Positions 1-7,300 of a DNA stretch of 27,801 nucleotides are shown piece after piece. The DNA is taken from IMG/VR virus record IMGVR_UViG_3300044648_000037, positions 1-27,801 of that record; one strand, given 5' to 3'. The notes below the pieces were generated by a model. The model saw only the letters and a list, made by a program, of their open reading frames with translations. It was not told where the DNA came from and made no database searches. Position 1 is the first letter of the stretch, and each line of letters begins with the position of its first letter. The position numbers were made by a program, and so were the translations under genes. The stretch is from a virus.

Positions 1-1
1 C

Positions 2-196
2 CAGTGGCTGTTGAAGAACGGAGCGAGACCAGCGAAGGGGAGACCCGAGCTGACGGTGCCGGCAGTGGGACTGAAGAAGCTGGGAGCGCTGGGGTACCTA
101 CGCCAGCACAAGATTCCAGTGCAGATCAGGGACAGCAAAGCGACAGTGTACCTGAAGCAGAGCGACCTCGCTCAGCTCGCTCCGTCACATTCTTGA
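2..196 (+). CDS. Unknown protein, C-terminal part (5' end outside window)
   Basis: The reading frame is open from the left edge and stops at TGA 194-196, giving about 64 residues of the C-terminal end. The product is basic and looks like a folded protein, with the stretch LGYLRQHKIPVQIRDSK followed by a short beta-like segment ending in LAQLAPSHS. Codon choice (CTG, AAG and GTG rich) also suggests real coding. I do not recognise the family. A TTG at 11 could start a shorter version, but the frame continues upstream so the gene probably begins outside the window. It is the first of a run of + strand genes that overlap or abut each other. The frame one base off is also open here (from 4), so which frame is coding before 193 is not fully certain. 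Confidence 0.5.
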   Translation, partial: QWLLKNGARPAKGRPELTVPAVGLKKLGALGYLRQHKIPVQIRDSKATVYLKQSDLAQLAPSHS

Positions 197-348
197 ATGG
201 AGCGAAGTTCTATCTCGGCGAGTTGATCGCCTGGAAGGGCATTCAATTCCAGGTCATCGGAATGAAGGGGCAGTCGGTGGTGCTGCATGCGATTGATCTG
301 ACCGGCAGTGAACGCAAGCGATTACAGAGGGAGGCGAGACGTGCATAG
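193..348 (+). CDS. Small unknown phage protein (about 51 aa)
   Basis: The segment reads NGAKFYLGELIAWKGIQFQ, then VIGMKGQSVVLHAIDLTG, then a basic Arg/Lys-rich tail. This resembles the small beta-rich phage proteins of the type 'gekF.lrG..f.V..i....ivL', but I cannot name a family. The proposed start is TTG 193, which overlaps the TGA of the upstream gene (TTGA), the same kind of junction used throughout this genome. No clear Shine-Dalgarno is visible, so translation would depend on coupling. The frame is open back to GTG 4, so a 114-aa version is possible. Its extra N-terminal part is Glu/Ser/Gly-rich and looks like a shadow of the upstream gene. The 3' end overlaps the next gene by 8 bases. 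Confidence 0.45.
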   Translation: MNGAKFYLGELIAWKGIQFQVIGMKGQSVVLHAIDLTGSERKRLQREARRA

Positions 349-898
349 ATACCAATCAGATAATTGGCAGACACGCATGAGATCGGCTGCTGTTGCGGCA
401 GTCATGCTCGGATTGCTCTTGGCCTTGTTTGCAGTGGCAGGCTGCGCGACGAAGTTCACCGATTACAATCCGCTCGGCGGTCCTGCGCCGGCAGACATTG
501 CCGAAGAGCAGTGCGCGGACGAACATCATCAAGGTGCAGAGCAGCAAGCAGATCGGCCGACAGAGCCGGCCTTCAAGCGCATCGCCTGCCCTGGTATTCC
601 TGACGTGTCAGGACTGGTGCCGGTGCTTGAAGAGATCATGCCGAATGGATTGATGTACCGTGCGTACGATCTGGATGGAGATGGCAGAATCGATCACGCT
701 CAGGCGCATGTCGTGAATAACCAGTCTGACGTGCAGAGGTTCCCGCTGTTCTACGAGATCGATGACAATGGCGACCATCAGCCGGATCGAGTCATGGTAG
801 ATAAACTCGGTACGGGAAAGTGCGAAGATATTGTCCTGTATATGGATCTCACGGTGCCGCACGAGAATCGCGGCCGAGGGGATGCTGCCGGAATTTGA
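341..898 (+). CDS. Lipoprotein with DxDxDG-type acidic loops
   Basis: This encodes about 185 aa. The start is taken as GTG 341 because GAGGGAGG lies just upstream at 327-334; an upstream in-frame GTG at 308 has no such site. The N-terminus has Arg residues, then the hydrophobic run MLGLLLALFAVAGC, a good lipobox (AVAG|C), so lipidation and membrane anchoring are expected. The mature part has two acidic loops, DLDGDGRID near residues 110-118 and DDNGDHQPD about 30 residues later. These are the EF-hand or dockerin-like pattern that normally binds calcium. Several Cys are present, suiting an exported protein. Family and role are unknown. Superinfection exclusion or a lysis accessory role are possible for phage lipoproteins but nothing here proves either. 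It overlaps the preceding gene by 8 bases. Confidence 0.7.
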   Translation: MHRYQSDNWQTRMRSAAVAAVMLGLLLALFAVAGCATKFTDYNPLGGPAPADIAEEQCADEHHQGAEQQADRPTEPAFKRIACPGIPDVSGLVPVLEEIMPNGLMYRAYDLDGDGRIDHAQAHVVNNQSDVQRFPLFYEIDDNGDHQPDRVMVDKLGTGKCEDIVLYMDLTVPHENRGRGDAAGI

Positions 899-914
899 CC
901 TACAAAATTCGTGC

Positions 915-943
915 TTGAAAGAAACTAGGGAATCCCCTAGTAT
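915..943 (+). promoter_or_regulatory. Candidate sigma70-type promoter overlapping a palindrome
   Basis: TTGAAA (915-920) and TAGTAT (938-943) are separated by exactly 17 bases. The spacer is largely a perfect inverted repeat, ACTAGGG (924-930) / CCCTAGT (935-941) with a 4-base loop, so the palindrome overlaps the -10 box as an operator would. A start near 950 would leave a leader of under 10 bases and would exclude the ribosome site GGAGG at 944-948 from the mRNA. The hairpin could therefore instead be a post-transcriptional element. This is inference from pattern only. Confidence 0.35.
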
Positions 944-957
944 GGAGGTATGCGAAA

Positions 958-1395
958 TTGGCGACAGAAGAAACAAAGCCAAGCAATCCAAAGGACATCA
1001 TCGGGAGCGACAAGCTCCCTATGTCCCTCCTGCCTGGATCTCTCAAGGCGTACGCTACGCTGGGATTTCTTGAAGGCATGCTGAAGTATGGTTTGGTGAA
1101 TTGGAGATCTGCCGGCGTTCGCGCATCGATTTACATCGACGCGATGGAGCGGCATGCGACGAAGTTCAAGGAAGGTGAATGGGCAGATCCCAAAACGAGA
1201 GTGCCGCATTTGGCGAGTGTTATTGCCTGCTGCGGCATCCTCCTCGATGCACACTTATGCGGCAAGATGATTGACGACCGGCCGCTGCCGTCTCCGGTCA
1301 GTCAGTTGATTGACGATCTTGGCGACATCGTTGTGCATCTGAAGGAGATGTTCAGGGACAAGGCACCTCACCACTACACCATACAGGAGGAATAA
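958..1395 (+). CDS. dATP/dGTP diphosphohydrolase-family protein (DUF5664-like)
   Basis: This encodes 145 aa from TTG 958, chosen because GGAGG (944-948) is 9 bases upstream. The sequence has the family's conserved blocks: a Lys-Leu-Pro segment (DKLPMSLLP, about 18-26), KYGLVNWR (about 43-50), YIDAMERHATKFKEGEWADP (about 58-77) and PHLASVIACCGILLDA. This matches the N-terminal dATP/dGTP diphosphohydrolase (formerly DUF5664) group, helical proteins with metal-binding acidic residues thought to hydrolyse deoxynucleotides to monophosphates. Such enzymes occur in many phages, including phages that replace adenine with 2-aminoadenine, but no PurZ or DatZ gene lies in this window. The role here is most likely nucleotide-pool adjustment. 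It stops 5 bases before the next gene. Confidence 0.7.
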   Translation: MATEETKPSNPKDIIGSDKLPMSLLPGSLKAYATLGFLEGMLKYGLVNWRSAGVRASIYIDAMERHATKFKEGEWADPKTRVPHLASVIACCGILLDAHLCGKMIDDRPLPSPVSQLIDDLGDIVVHLKEMFRDKAPHHYTIQEE

Positions 1396-1400
1396 AAATC

Positions 1401-1655
1401 GTGTCAGCATCAACCAGCTCGGAGAAGCCTCGAAGTAGCCCCGCTGTTGGGGTCGAGCAGTTGACCCCAGAGCAGAGAGAGCGCCTTTATACAAATCTCT
1501 TAATCGCAGTACTGAGCACTGTTGTGGTTGCGGGAGGAACGCTCGACATCAGTCAGTCGAAGCTACGAGCTGCATCCGGTACGACACTCTCCGTTGAGAG
1601 CAACGGACATGGTGGATTGTCCCTACGCCTGCATCGGCGAAGGAATAGTCACTAG
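1401..1655 (+). CDS. Small membrane-associated protein, unknown
   Basis: This encodes 84 aa from GTG 1401, with a strong ribosome site AGGAGGAA at 1385-1392. The N-terminal 30 residues are Ser/Glu-rich and soluble. One hydrophobic stretch follows (NLLIAVLSTVVVAGG, about 32-46), then a short C-terminal domain ending in an Arg/His-rich tail. It is the last gene of the + strand operon and ends just before a strong terminator. The single membrane segment suggests an inner-membrane peptide, and early or middle phage genes often encode such host-modifying proteins. I recognise no family. Confidence 0.55.
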   Translation: MSASTSSEKPRSSPAVGVEQLTPEQRERLYTNLLIAVLSTVVVAGGTLDISQSKLRAASGTTLSVESNGHGGLSLRLHRRRNSH

Positions 1656-1662
1656 AAACACG

Positions 1663-1710
1663 AAGGCCCCTACTTGGATAATCTCCAGGTAGGGGCCTTT
1701 TCGTTTTTAT
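1663..1710 (+). terminator. Strong intrinsic terminator between converging operons
   Basis: The 15-bp stem pairs 1663-1677 with 1685-1699 (AAGGCCCCTAC against GTAGGGGCCTT, continuing with one G-U pair) around a 7-base loop. It is followed by TTTTCGTTTTTATT. It lies 8 bases after the end of the + strand operon and directly before the last - strand stop at 1711. On the - strand the same hairpin is followed by a poorer T-tract (TTCGTGTTT), so it probably also ends the late operon but less efficiently. Confidence 0.9.
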
Positions 1711-1875
1711 TTACTTGTGCGACAGGAACAGGGCGAGCAGGCCGGCGTATGCTCCAGCCACTGCCAGCTTGATGTAATCGACCGTTGCCTTAAACCCGAG
1801 CACTTGGTCAATCTTCGTCTCCATCCGTTCGAGTCGTGCGTCGATCCGTGCGATTGGATCTCTCTCCTCAGTCAC
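1711..1875 (-). CDS. 54-aa membrane protein of the lysis cassette (XhlA-like layout)
   Basis: GTG 1875 to TAA 1711 gives 54 codons. The N-terminus is charged with heptad-like spacing (DPIARIDARLERMETKIDQV), suggesting a short coiled coil. It is followed by one hydrophobic segment (LAVAGAYAGLLALFL) and a Lys at the end. This layout, an amphipathic helix then a single membrane span, is that of XhlA/hemolysin-like holin partners. The gene overlaps the end of the holin gene by 8 bases and is the last gene of the late operon, so it is probably a lysis accessory or second holin. It is below common length cut-offs and easily missed. I call it from frame, overlap and membrane topology rather than family recognition. 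Confidence 0.65.
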   Translation of the reverse strand: MTEERDPIARIDARLERMETKIDQVLGFKATVDYIKLAVAGAYAGLLALFLSHK

Positions 1876-2320
1876 GATGATTCACCACGCGATCCAGGGT
1901 CTCGTCCTTCTTGGCTGATCCATGAGACGTACCGAAGTAGTAGTCTTTCACGGCCAGCACCATCGCAAATAAGACACCAGTGCTGATGTCGAGGGTGCGC
2001 TGGATGGGTGTAGAGATTTGATGGTTGAACCATGCGAACGTGAACTGCATTACGAGCACTGCCGAGAACAGGCCGAGTGTCGCATACGCCAGCCGGCGAG
2101 TCGTGGGATCTTGGAGCTTGATCTCACGGTCCCTGGCATTGGCCTTGTCGTTGACGATGAGCTGGTACATTGCCAGCTCGAACTGCATCAACTTTTCTCG
2201 CATCGTGTTCTGGAGGATGATCGCCTTCTCGGGTTCCAGGTGGAACTCCTTGATGATCTCCACGATGCCTTCACTGACTGAGCTAATCGCTTTCGATACG
2301 GTCTCGATTATCGGGATCAC
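1868..2320 (-). CDS. Holin
   Basis: This encodes 150 aa. The start is GTG 2320, which overlaps the endolysin stop as GTGA and has AGGA 9 bases upstream; a longer frame back to 2392 only shadows the endolysin gene. The first 80 residues are amphipathic helices (SVSEGIVEIIKEF, RDREIKLQDPTTRR). Two hydrophobic spans follow, LGLFSAVLVMQFTFAWF and STGVLFAMVLAVKDYYF, then GTSHGSAKK and a charged tail. The RDRE segment before paired spans and the FGxSxGSxxK ending match the phage and gene-transfer-agent '3TM' holin group. It would permeabilise the inner membrane and release or activate the adjacent cell-wall hydrolase. Its position between endolysin and the 54-aa membrane protein supports this. Confidence 0.8.
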   Translation of the reverse strand: MIPIIETVSKAISSVSEGIVEIIKEFHLEPEKAIILQNTMREKLMQFELAMYQLIVNDKANARDREIKLQDPTTRRLAYATLGLFSAVLVMQFTFAWFNHQISTPIQRTLDISTGVLFAMVLAVKDYYFGTSHGSAKKDETLDRVVNHRD

Positions 2321-2736
2321 GCTGTCACATCCTGGTAAAAATGATGATTGTGAATCGCCTTCACGAATTTCACACTCGGTGCCTCTGCCCATGCCGGCGT
2401 CTTCTTAACACCCTTCGGCGCAAAGTACAGTACAGCACCGTTCGTCACATCGTCGTACACTGATTCCTTCCAGGCACGAACACATTCCCTGACGACTGGG
2501 TTGTCGTCATCGAGCATCATGCTTCGCTCTCGAAGCGTGTCCTTGGGATCGGTGTTCCAGCCTGAGAACTGATAGTCCTTCAGCACTGTGCCGGCAACTG
2601 TGCCGTCACTCTGATACTTGCGTTTCATTCTGTTGCGGATCACGGAGGCAACTGCCAGCTTACCCTCGTAGGGTTCGCCGGCAGCTTCTTGCCAGATCGT
2701 GGCCGCAGCCAGAGCGTCATCTGAGATGAGCCTCAT
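2317..2736 (-). CDS. SleB-like cell wall hydrolase (endolysin)
   Basis: This encodes 139 aa. The sequence begins with the Hydrolase_2/SleB signature: AAATIWQEAAGEP, with Glu17 as the likely catalytic acid, then KLAVASVIRNRMKRK. The family's C-terminal pattern GAVLYFAPKG...PAWAE...NHHFYQ is present. Enzymes of this family cleave peptidoglycan glycan strands as lytic transglycosylases or amidases. The length fits a single catalytic domain with no cell-wall-binding domain and no signal peptide, so export would need the downstream holin. The start ATG overlaps the preceding stop as ATGA (2733-2736). It is the core of the lysis cassette at the end of the late operon. Confidence 0.88.
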   Translation of the reverse strand: MRLISDDALAAATIWQEAAGEPYEGKLAVASVIRNRMKRKYQSDGTVAGTVLKDYQFSGWNTDPKDTLRERSMMLDDDNPVVRECVRAWKESVYDDVTNGAVLYFAPKGVKKTPAWAEAPSVKFVKAIHNHHFYQDVTA

Positions 2737-3050
2737 AGCGACCTGTACTCTGTCCTGATCTCGGCGAGCGTCACGACACCCTTCTTGATGAGTGCCGTGG
2801 CCAGGGCTTTCACCACCTTGCCCCCTGCGGAATCCAGGAAGGCTTGGAGTTCGGAATCTTTTTCCGATGTCTGTTCAGGCGCAGTCTTCGCTCGCCAGCA
2901 GACAGAAGGGTCCATCGGTGCCGATGCCCAGCCAGCCGCAAAGACGTGGTTTGCCGAAGGCCGCAGTGCCACTTGCACTAACGTGTCGGCCACTGGAGTC
3001 GTGTCGTCCAGCTCGATATACACACCGGTTGGCTTGCGATAGCCTTTCAT
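2733..3050 (-). CDS. Small fibre-linked protein, unknown (105 aa)
   Basis: The N-terminal half reads GVYIELDDTTPV, then VQVALRPSANHVFAAGW, like short beta-strand phage proteins that follow a tail-fibre gene. The C-terminal half is helical (KVVKALATALIKKGVVTLAEIRTEY). The start ATG 3050 lies 3 bases after the fibre gene and has AAAGGT upstream; the end overlaps the endolysin start by 4 bases. Position suggests a fibre accessory protein or chaperone, but I do not recognise a defined family and the role is inferred from context only. Confidence 0.6.
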   Translation of the reverse strand: MKGYRKPTGVYIELDDTTPVADTLVQVALRPSANHVFAAGWASAPMDPSVCWRAKTAPEQTSEKDSELQAFLDSAGGKVVKALATALIKKGVVTLAEIRTEYRSL

Positions 3051-3053
3051 GGA

Positions 3054-4382
3054 TTACCTTTCGTAGATTACACTGACCGCTCCAGCGTCGAACGTATCGG
3101 CACCGCTGACGGTCAACTGAAGTTGAGTGAGTTCTGCGCTGAGCGATTTTTCTCCAGCCGCATAGCTCATCGCACTCGTGCTGATCTTGACGTTGCCCGA
3201 CGCGACCCAGAAAAACGCTGCCGTACTGAGCAATGTCAACGTAATCGCCCCGCTCACAATGCCGGCCGCAGTACCGCAGTAGATGATGAACCCAGCAGTC
3301 GAGTTCACCACGGTCCCTGCTTGGTTCATTGAGGACGTGACATACCCAGTGGTTTCGATCCCGCCTGCATCACCCAGTTGGATGAGGAGGTGGTCGGTTC
3401 CGCTCAGCGATATGCCATTGAACTGTACGGTGATTCTCTTGATTCCCGCTGGCAAACTACTTCCGAGGAACACAGCCGAACTAGAGGCTGCTACTACGGA
3501 CCCCTGCACGATCCGATTGTGACTCGGCGTGATGAGTTTCGTCGTGCTCACCATCGCGTTGACTTCTGCTTGAGACGCAATGGGGGCGAGCGTGTTCAGC
3601 AGGATCTTCTTCGCGGCTGATGCGCTCGCGTCATACGTGACAAGGTAGTCAGCGGCCAGATCCGGTGTGGCATCTGCCGTGAGCGCATTGATGACCTTGA
3701 AAAAGTTCGGGAGCGTGATCTGAGTCCCACGACCGTGACTGCCTATCTCACGGACGATCATTACATCGTCAGCGTCAGGTGCCGTCATCACCTCAAGGTC
3801 ATCCACTAACGTGCCGATGAAGTTGCCGCCAGATGAATCATCTAGCAGCGACTCTGTGAACGCTGTGGTCAGTGATGTGGTAGTCGGTGCGCCCAACATC
3901 ACCGGATACCCAGTGGTCTCATCGAACCCGAGATACTTACCTTTCCGCTCGGCCAGTGCCGGCAGAGTCACGAGATCCTCAGTGCCAGCCTCAGTGACAG
4001 GAATGGTGAACTGCCGGCCGAACTTCTCAGCGTGTTGCTGAGTAATCATCGTGAGATAGTCCAGCCCCTGCTCGTGCGTGTTCGCTGGAAACTTCCCAAA
4101 CTCTTCGTAGTCGATCTCCTGAATGAGTGGCACCTCACGCAGGATGATGATCTGATCGTCTTCATCGGCTGCTTCCGTGAGCGTGACTGTCCCGCCAGGT
4201 GTCCCGTTCGGTGTGTTCGTGGTGGGATTGACGGTGTAGTCCACGCCAAGCGTGAGGAGTTCACCGTTCTGATAGACCTTCAGGTGTTCCTGATCGAAGT
4301 ACAACACGTCTCCAAAGGCGAATGCGCTTTGAGACGCACTCGCCGTGAAGACCTTCCGATTGAGATTACTTTCTAATGCCAT
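3054..4382 (-). CDS. Tail fibre with T7 gp17-type N-terminal domain
   Basis: This encodes 442 aa. Residues about 1-150 match the T7 tail-fibre attachment domain: FTASASQSAFAF, LKVYQNGELLTLGVDYTV, GGTVTLTEAADEDDQIIIL, REVPLIQEIDY and DYLTMITQQHAEKF. In T7 this part binds the fibre to the tail. The centre is Thr/Ser/Asp-rich and probably a trimeric shaft. The last 180 residues (from RIVQGSVVAASSSAVFL) are beta-rich and end in VSVIYER; they are the presumed receptor-binding tip. No autoprotease or lyase motif is visible. It follows the 1954-aa internal protein by 8 bases and precedes the lysis genes. The tip is the part expected to vary with host. Confidence 0.88.
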   Translation of the reverse strand: MALESNLNRKVFTASASQSAFAFGDVLYFDQEHLKVYQNGELLTLGVDYTVNPTTNTPNGTPGGTVTLTEAADEDDQIIILREVPLIQEIDYEEFGKFPANTHEQGLDYLTMITQQHAEKFGRQFTIPVTEAGTEDLVTLPALAERKGKYLGFDETTGYPVMLGAPTTTSLTTAFTESLLDDSSGGNFIGTLVDDLEVMTAPDADDVMIVREIGSHGRGTQITLPNFFKVINALTADATPDLAADYLVTYDASASAAKKILLNTLAPIASQAEVNAMVSTTKLITPSHNRIVQGSVVAASSSAVFLGSSLPAGIKRITVQFNGISLSGTDHLLIQLGDAGGIETTGYVTSSMNQAGTVVNSTAGFIIYCGTAAGIVSGAITLTLLSTAAFFWVASGNVKISTSAMSYAAGEKSLSAELTQLQLTVSGADTFDAGAVSVIYER

Positions 4383-4390
4383 ACGGTACC

Positions 4391-7300
4391 TTACTGTACT
4401 CCAAAGTTCAGGTTGAGCTTCTGTCCTGAAATGGCCTCGGCCTGCTTCTGTGCTTGCCGGAATTTCAGGAAGCGTTCGTTCCGTCCACCGTCAGCCATGT
4501 AATCGACAGCGGCCATGTTGTAGCCTTCGACCAGCTTCTCGATCATCAGCTTCCGTGCCGCATTCGTCGTGTCCTTCTTGCGATAGTCATTGGTGTTGAA
4601 CAGGTCGATCAATGCTTCGCGCAGATCCTTCCCGTTCCATGCCTTGACGTGTTTGCCGCGAGCTTCCACGAGATCGTGGTATTCCTGAGTGGTCAGATCC
4701 TGTCCGTCGAGCTGCTTGCTAGGCATGCCGACAGCCGCTCGCATCTCGATCATCTCATCTATGACATCATCGCCTGTGTTGTCCTTCAGTGGGAATGGAA
4801 GGAAGGCGTTGTATCGAGGATTCGTGATCGGGTCGCCGAAGAAGTCGAGCTTCATCGGCAAACGATTCGAGAGTCCAGGAATCCCGTTCATAAACTTCTC
4901 GCTCAGGTCGAACGCTTCGCGCATGTTCGGATCGACGGCGTTACGTGCAGCCCGAGTCAGTGATGACCAGGGAATGTACGCTGTCGCCTTCTTCTCCAGG
5001 TACCGGTCGAGTGCCTCCAGCGAACTAGAGGCCGTCTCGCCAGGACGTACCGTGAGCTGGTCAAGGAACTCGAACGTGTCTCGCGTGTAGGTCTTATCGG
5101 TGAAGTTCCGCATAAGCCCCAACACCCCAGCCATCGCCATTTCCCCGCCAGTCAGATCGTCCTTATCAAACTTCATAAACATCGCAGCATCGGCCGCTGT
5201 ACCCATCCAGGCCGCAATCGGATCGAACCGACGATAGCTCACCCACTTGTCCAGTCCAGGAACCTTGACTGAGTATGGCTGATGGTCGATAGACCACAGC
5301 GCTCGCATCTTCGGATCTTGTGGGCCAGCTCCAGTGAGACGATCATTCATCGCCAGGATCGCAGCCGTGCCGAGTACGGTCGAGCCAACCACCATCTTGG
5401 CTACAGCCAGATCGCGCCTTGCTCCACCAGCCGCGATGTCATCCCGCACAGCTTTCTGTGTCAGGTTCAGTAACGGCATGCCTTCGAGGTTGTACTTGAA
5501 GATGTTGACCGGCGTACGCACGAACGTGATGAACGGTCGCAGTGCCGGATGTCCAAGTCCCTCGACAATCTTGCCCGAGAATCCTTCGATAGGTGCCTTG
5601 AAGATTTCGTGCATCGCAAATCTCTCGGCTTCCTGTCGGATCTCGCGTGTCGGATTCAGCATCTCTTTATTGACGAACGCTTCCAGCTCTGCCCCAGTCT
5701 TGCCGAGCTTGTGTCCCTCGCGGAACGCTCGCGCAGCCTGAGCCATGTCCAGGTTCACGGCATAGGAGAGATGGTCTCCCAGCTCCATCAGTGCCGGACC
5801 CACACGGATCGCTGAACCGAGTCCATCTACCAGCCGGCCGATCAATCCCTGCGGATCGAATTGGAACGGCTTGGGCATCAGCTCACTGACGTTTGCGCCA
5901 GTGATCGAATGGTTGAGGCCGGACTTGTCAGCCTCTTTGCCGAGAGGCTTGACACTCTTCATGCCTCGCATCAGCTCGATTGCTCCACCCTTCTTGTAGG
6001 TGTCTGCAACCGCTCGCATCAACCGCTGTGCTCCGTGGTAATAGCCGAACAGCATCGCTGCCGCTTCGCCTTCCACGACTGCCCCGCTGCCGGCAATCTC
6101 TGCCAGCCCACGAGACATCACTGAGATGAGCGGATTGAGCACCGCACCGGAACCCACGTTGACCGCAGCAGAGATCGGATTCGATAACACGAACCCGTAC
6201 GTGACCTCTGCAACCATGTCCCAGAGTCCAGCTTTCTCTACTGCTTTCCCGATTGCGGCCGTACGCTCTAGTCCGACTTCCTTAACGAGTGCAGCAACTG
6301 AGTCTCCGTTAAGAGAACCGTGTTTCTGCATAATCTCGAACGGTCCCGAGAAACTTCTGAATCCCTGAGTAAGAGCTTTGACATCCGGCTGTCCTGCCGC
6401 TTGCAAGCCTCGTCCCAGCTCTTCGAGTAACCCATCAAGCTGATAACCGACCTTAACGTATCGATCAATGTCTCCAAGAAGCTCCTTCTCGAAGCTCTTG
6501 TTGCCGGCATTGTAAAGCTCATAGCTTTGCATTGCCCGACCCTTCGCGGCATCGAGCACGTCAGCATACGCGAATACATGTTCGACTGGACCAACGCTTC
6601 CTCGAACTCGGTTGAGGACATCCTCTTGAGTAAGGTTGAGATGTTCACCGAGCCGACGAGCGAGTGCATTAGGGATGGTTCCACGACTGCCAAGTGTCAA
6701 CCCTCCATTGTCGATCTGTTCACGATAGACCTTCGCCATCTCATCCACTGCCTGCTTCAGTTGCTCAGGCGTGTTGAGCGCTTGCATGTCCAGCTCGTAC
6801 GTCTTCTCACCAACAGTCACGGTCTTCGGCTTGTTACGTAATGCGTCGAGCCGCGCCTTCTGCTGAGCTTCCGCATCAGCCTGCGCCATCACTTCTTGTG
6901 GCGACAGGGGTTTCGGCACGGTAGGAGCTGGAGATTGACCGGCAGGCTTGAACCACTTCGCCGGCCGATTCTCTCGAATGGCGTTTCCAACTTTCTGCCA
7001 GATCGGCTTGCTGGCCACAGCACCCAGGCCGGCACCGATCAAGGCGTTCTTGATCTGCTCTTCAGGATTGTCACCGAATGTTCCACCGGCTGCACCACCA
7101 GCTACGATCTTGGTCAGCAGCCATGCGGCCGAGAGCCTGGTGCGTCCTGCCTCGTCTAGGATCGCTTCTGCACCAATCAAGTCAGGGTTCGCCTGAGCTG
7201 CTTCGCGCAGGAACTCATCGAGGTTCTTCAGTTCACCACCTTGGCCCTTCAGTGCTTTCCAGGAACCCCACAGGGTTGCCTGTGCATCTGCCGGTGCCAT

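Noticed and set aside
4-192. N-terminal extension of the second + strand gene
   Set aside because: The Glu/Ser/Gly-rich translation looks like a shadow of the other frame, which reads as a folded protein. Not fully excluded.
308-340. Upstream start for the lipoprotein
   Set aside because: GTG 308 has no ribosome site, while GTG 341 has GAGGGAGG upstream and places the signal peptide properly at the N-terminus.
608-991. 127-codon frame on the - strand
   Set aside because: It is antisense to the lipoprotein gene, which has a lipobox and a strong ribosome site.
2321-2392. Upstream extension of the holin to 174 aa
   Set aside because: The extra 24 residues overlap the endolysin end. GTG 2320 has a ribosome site and a GTGA overlap typical of this genome.
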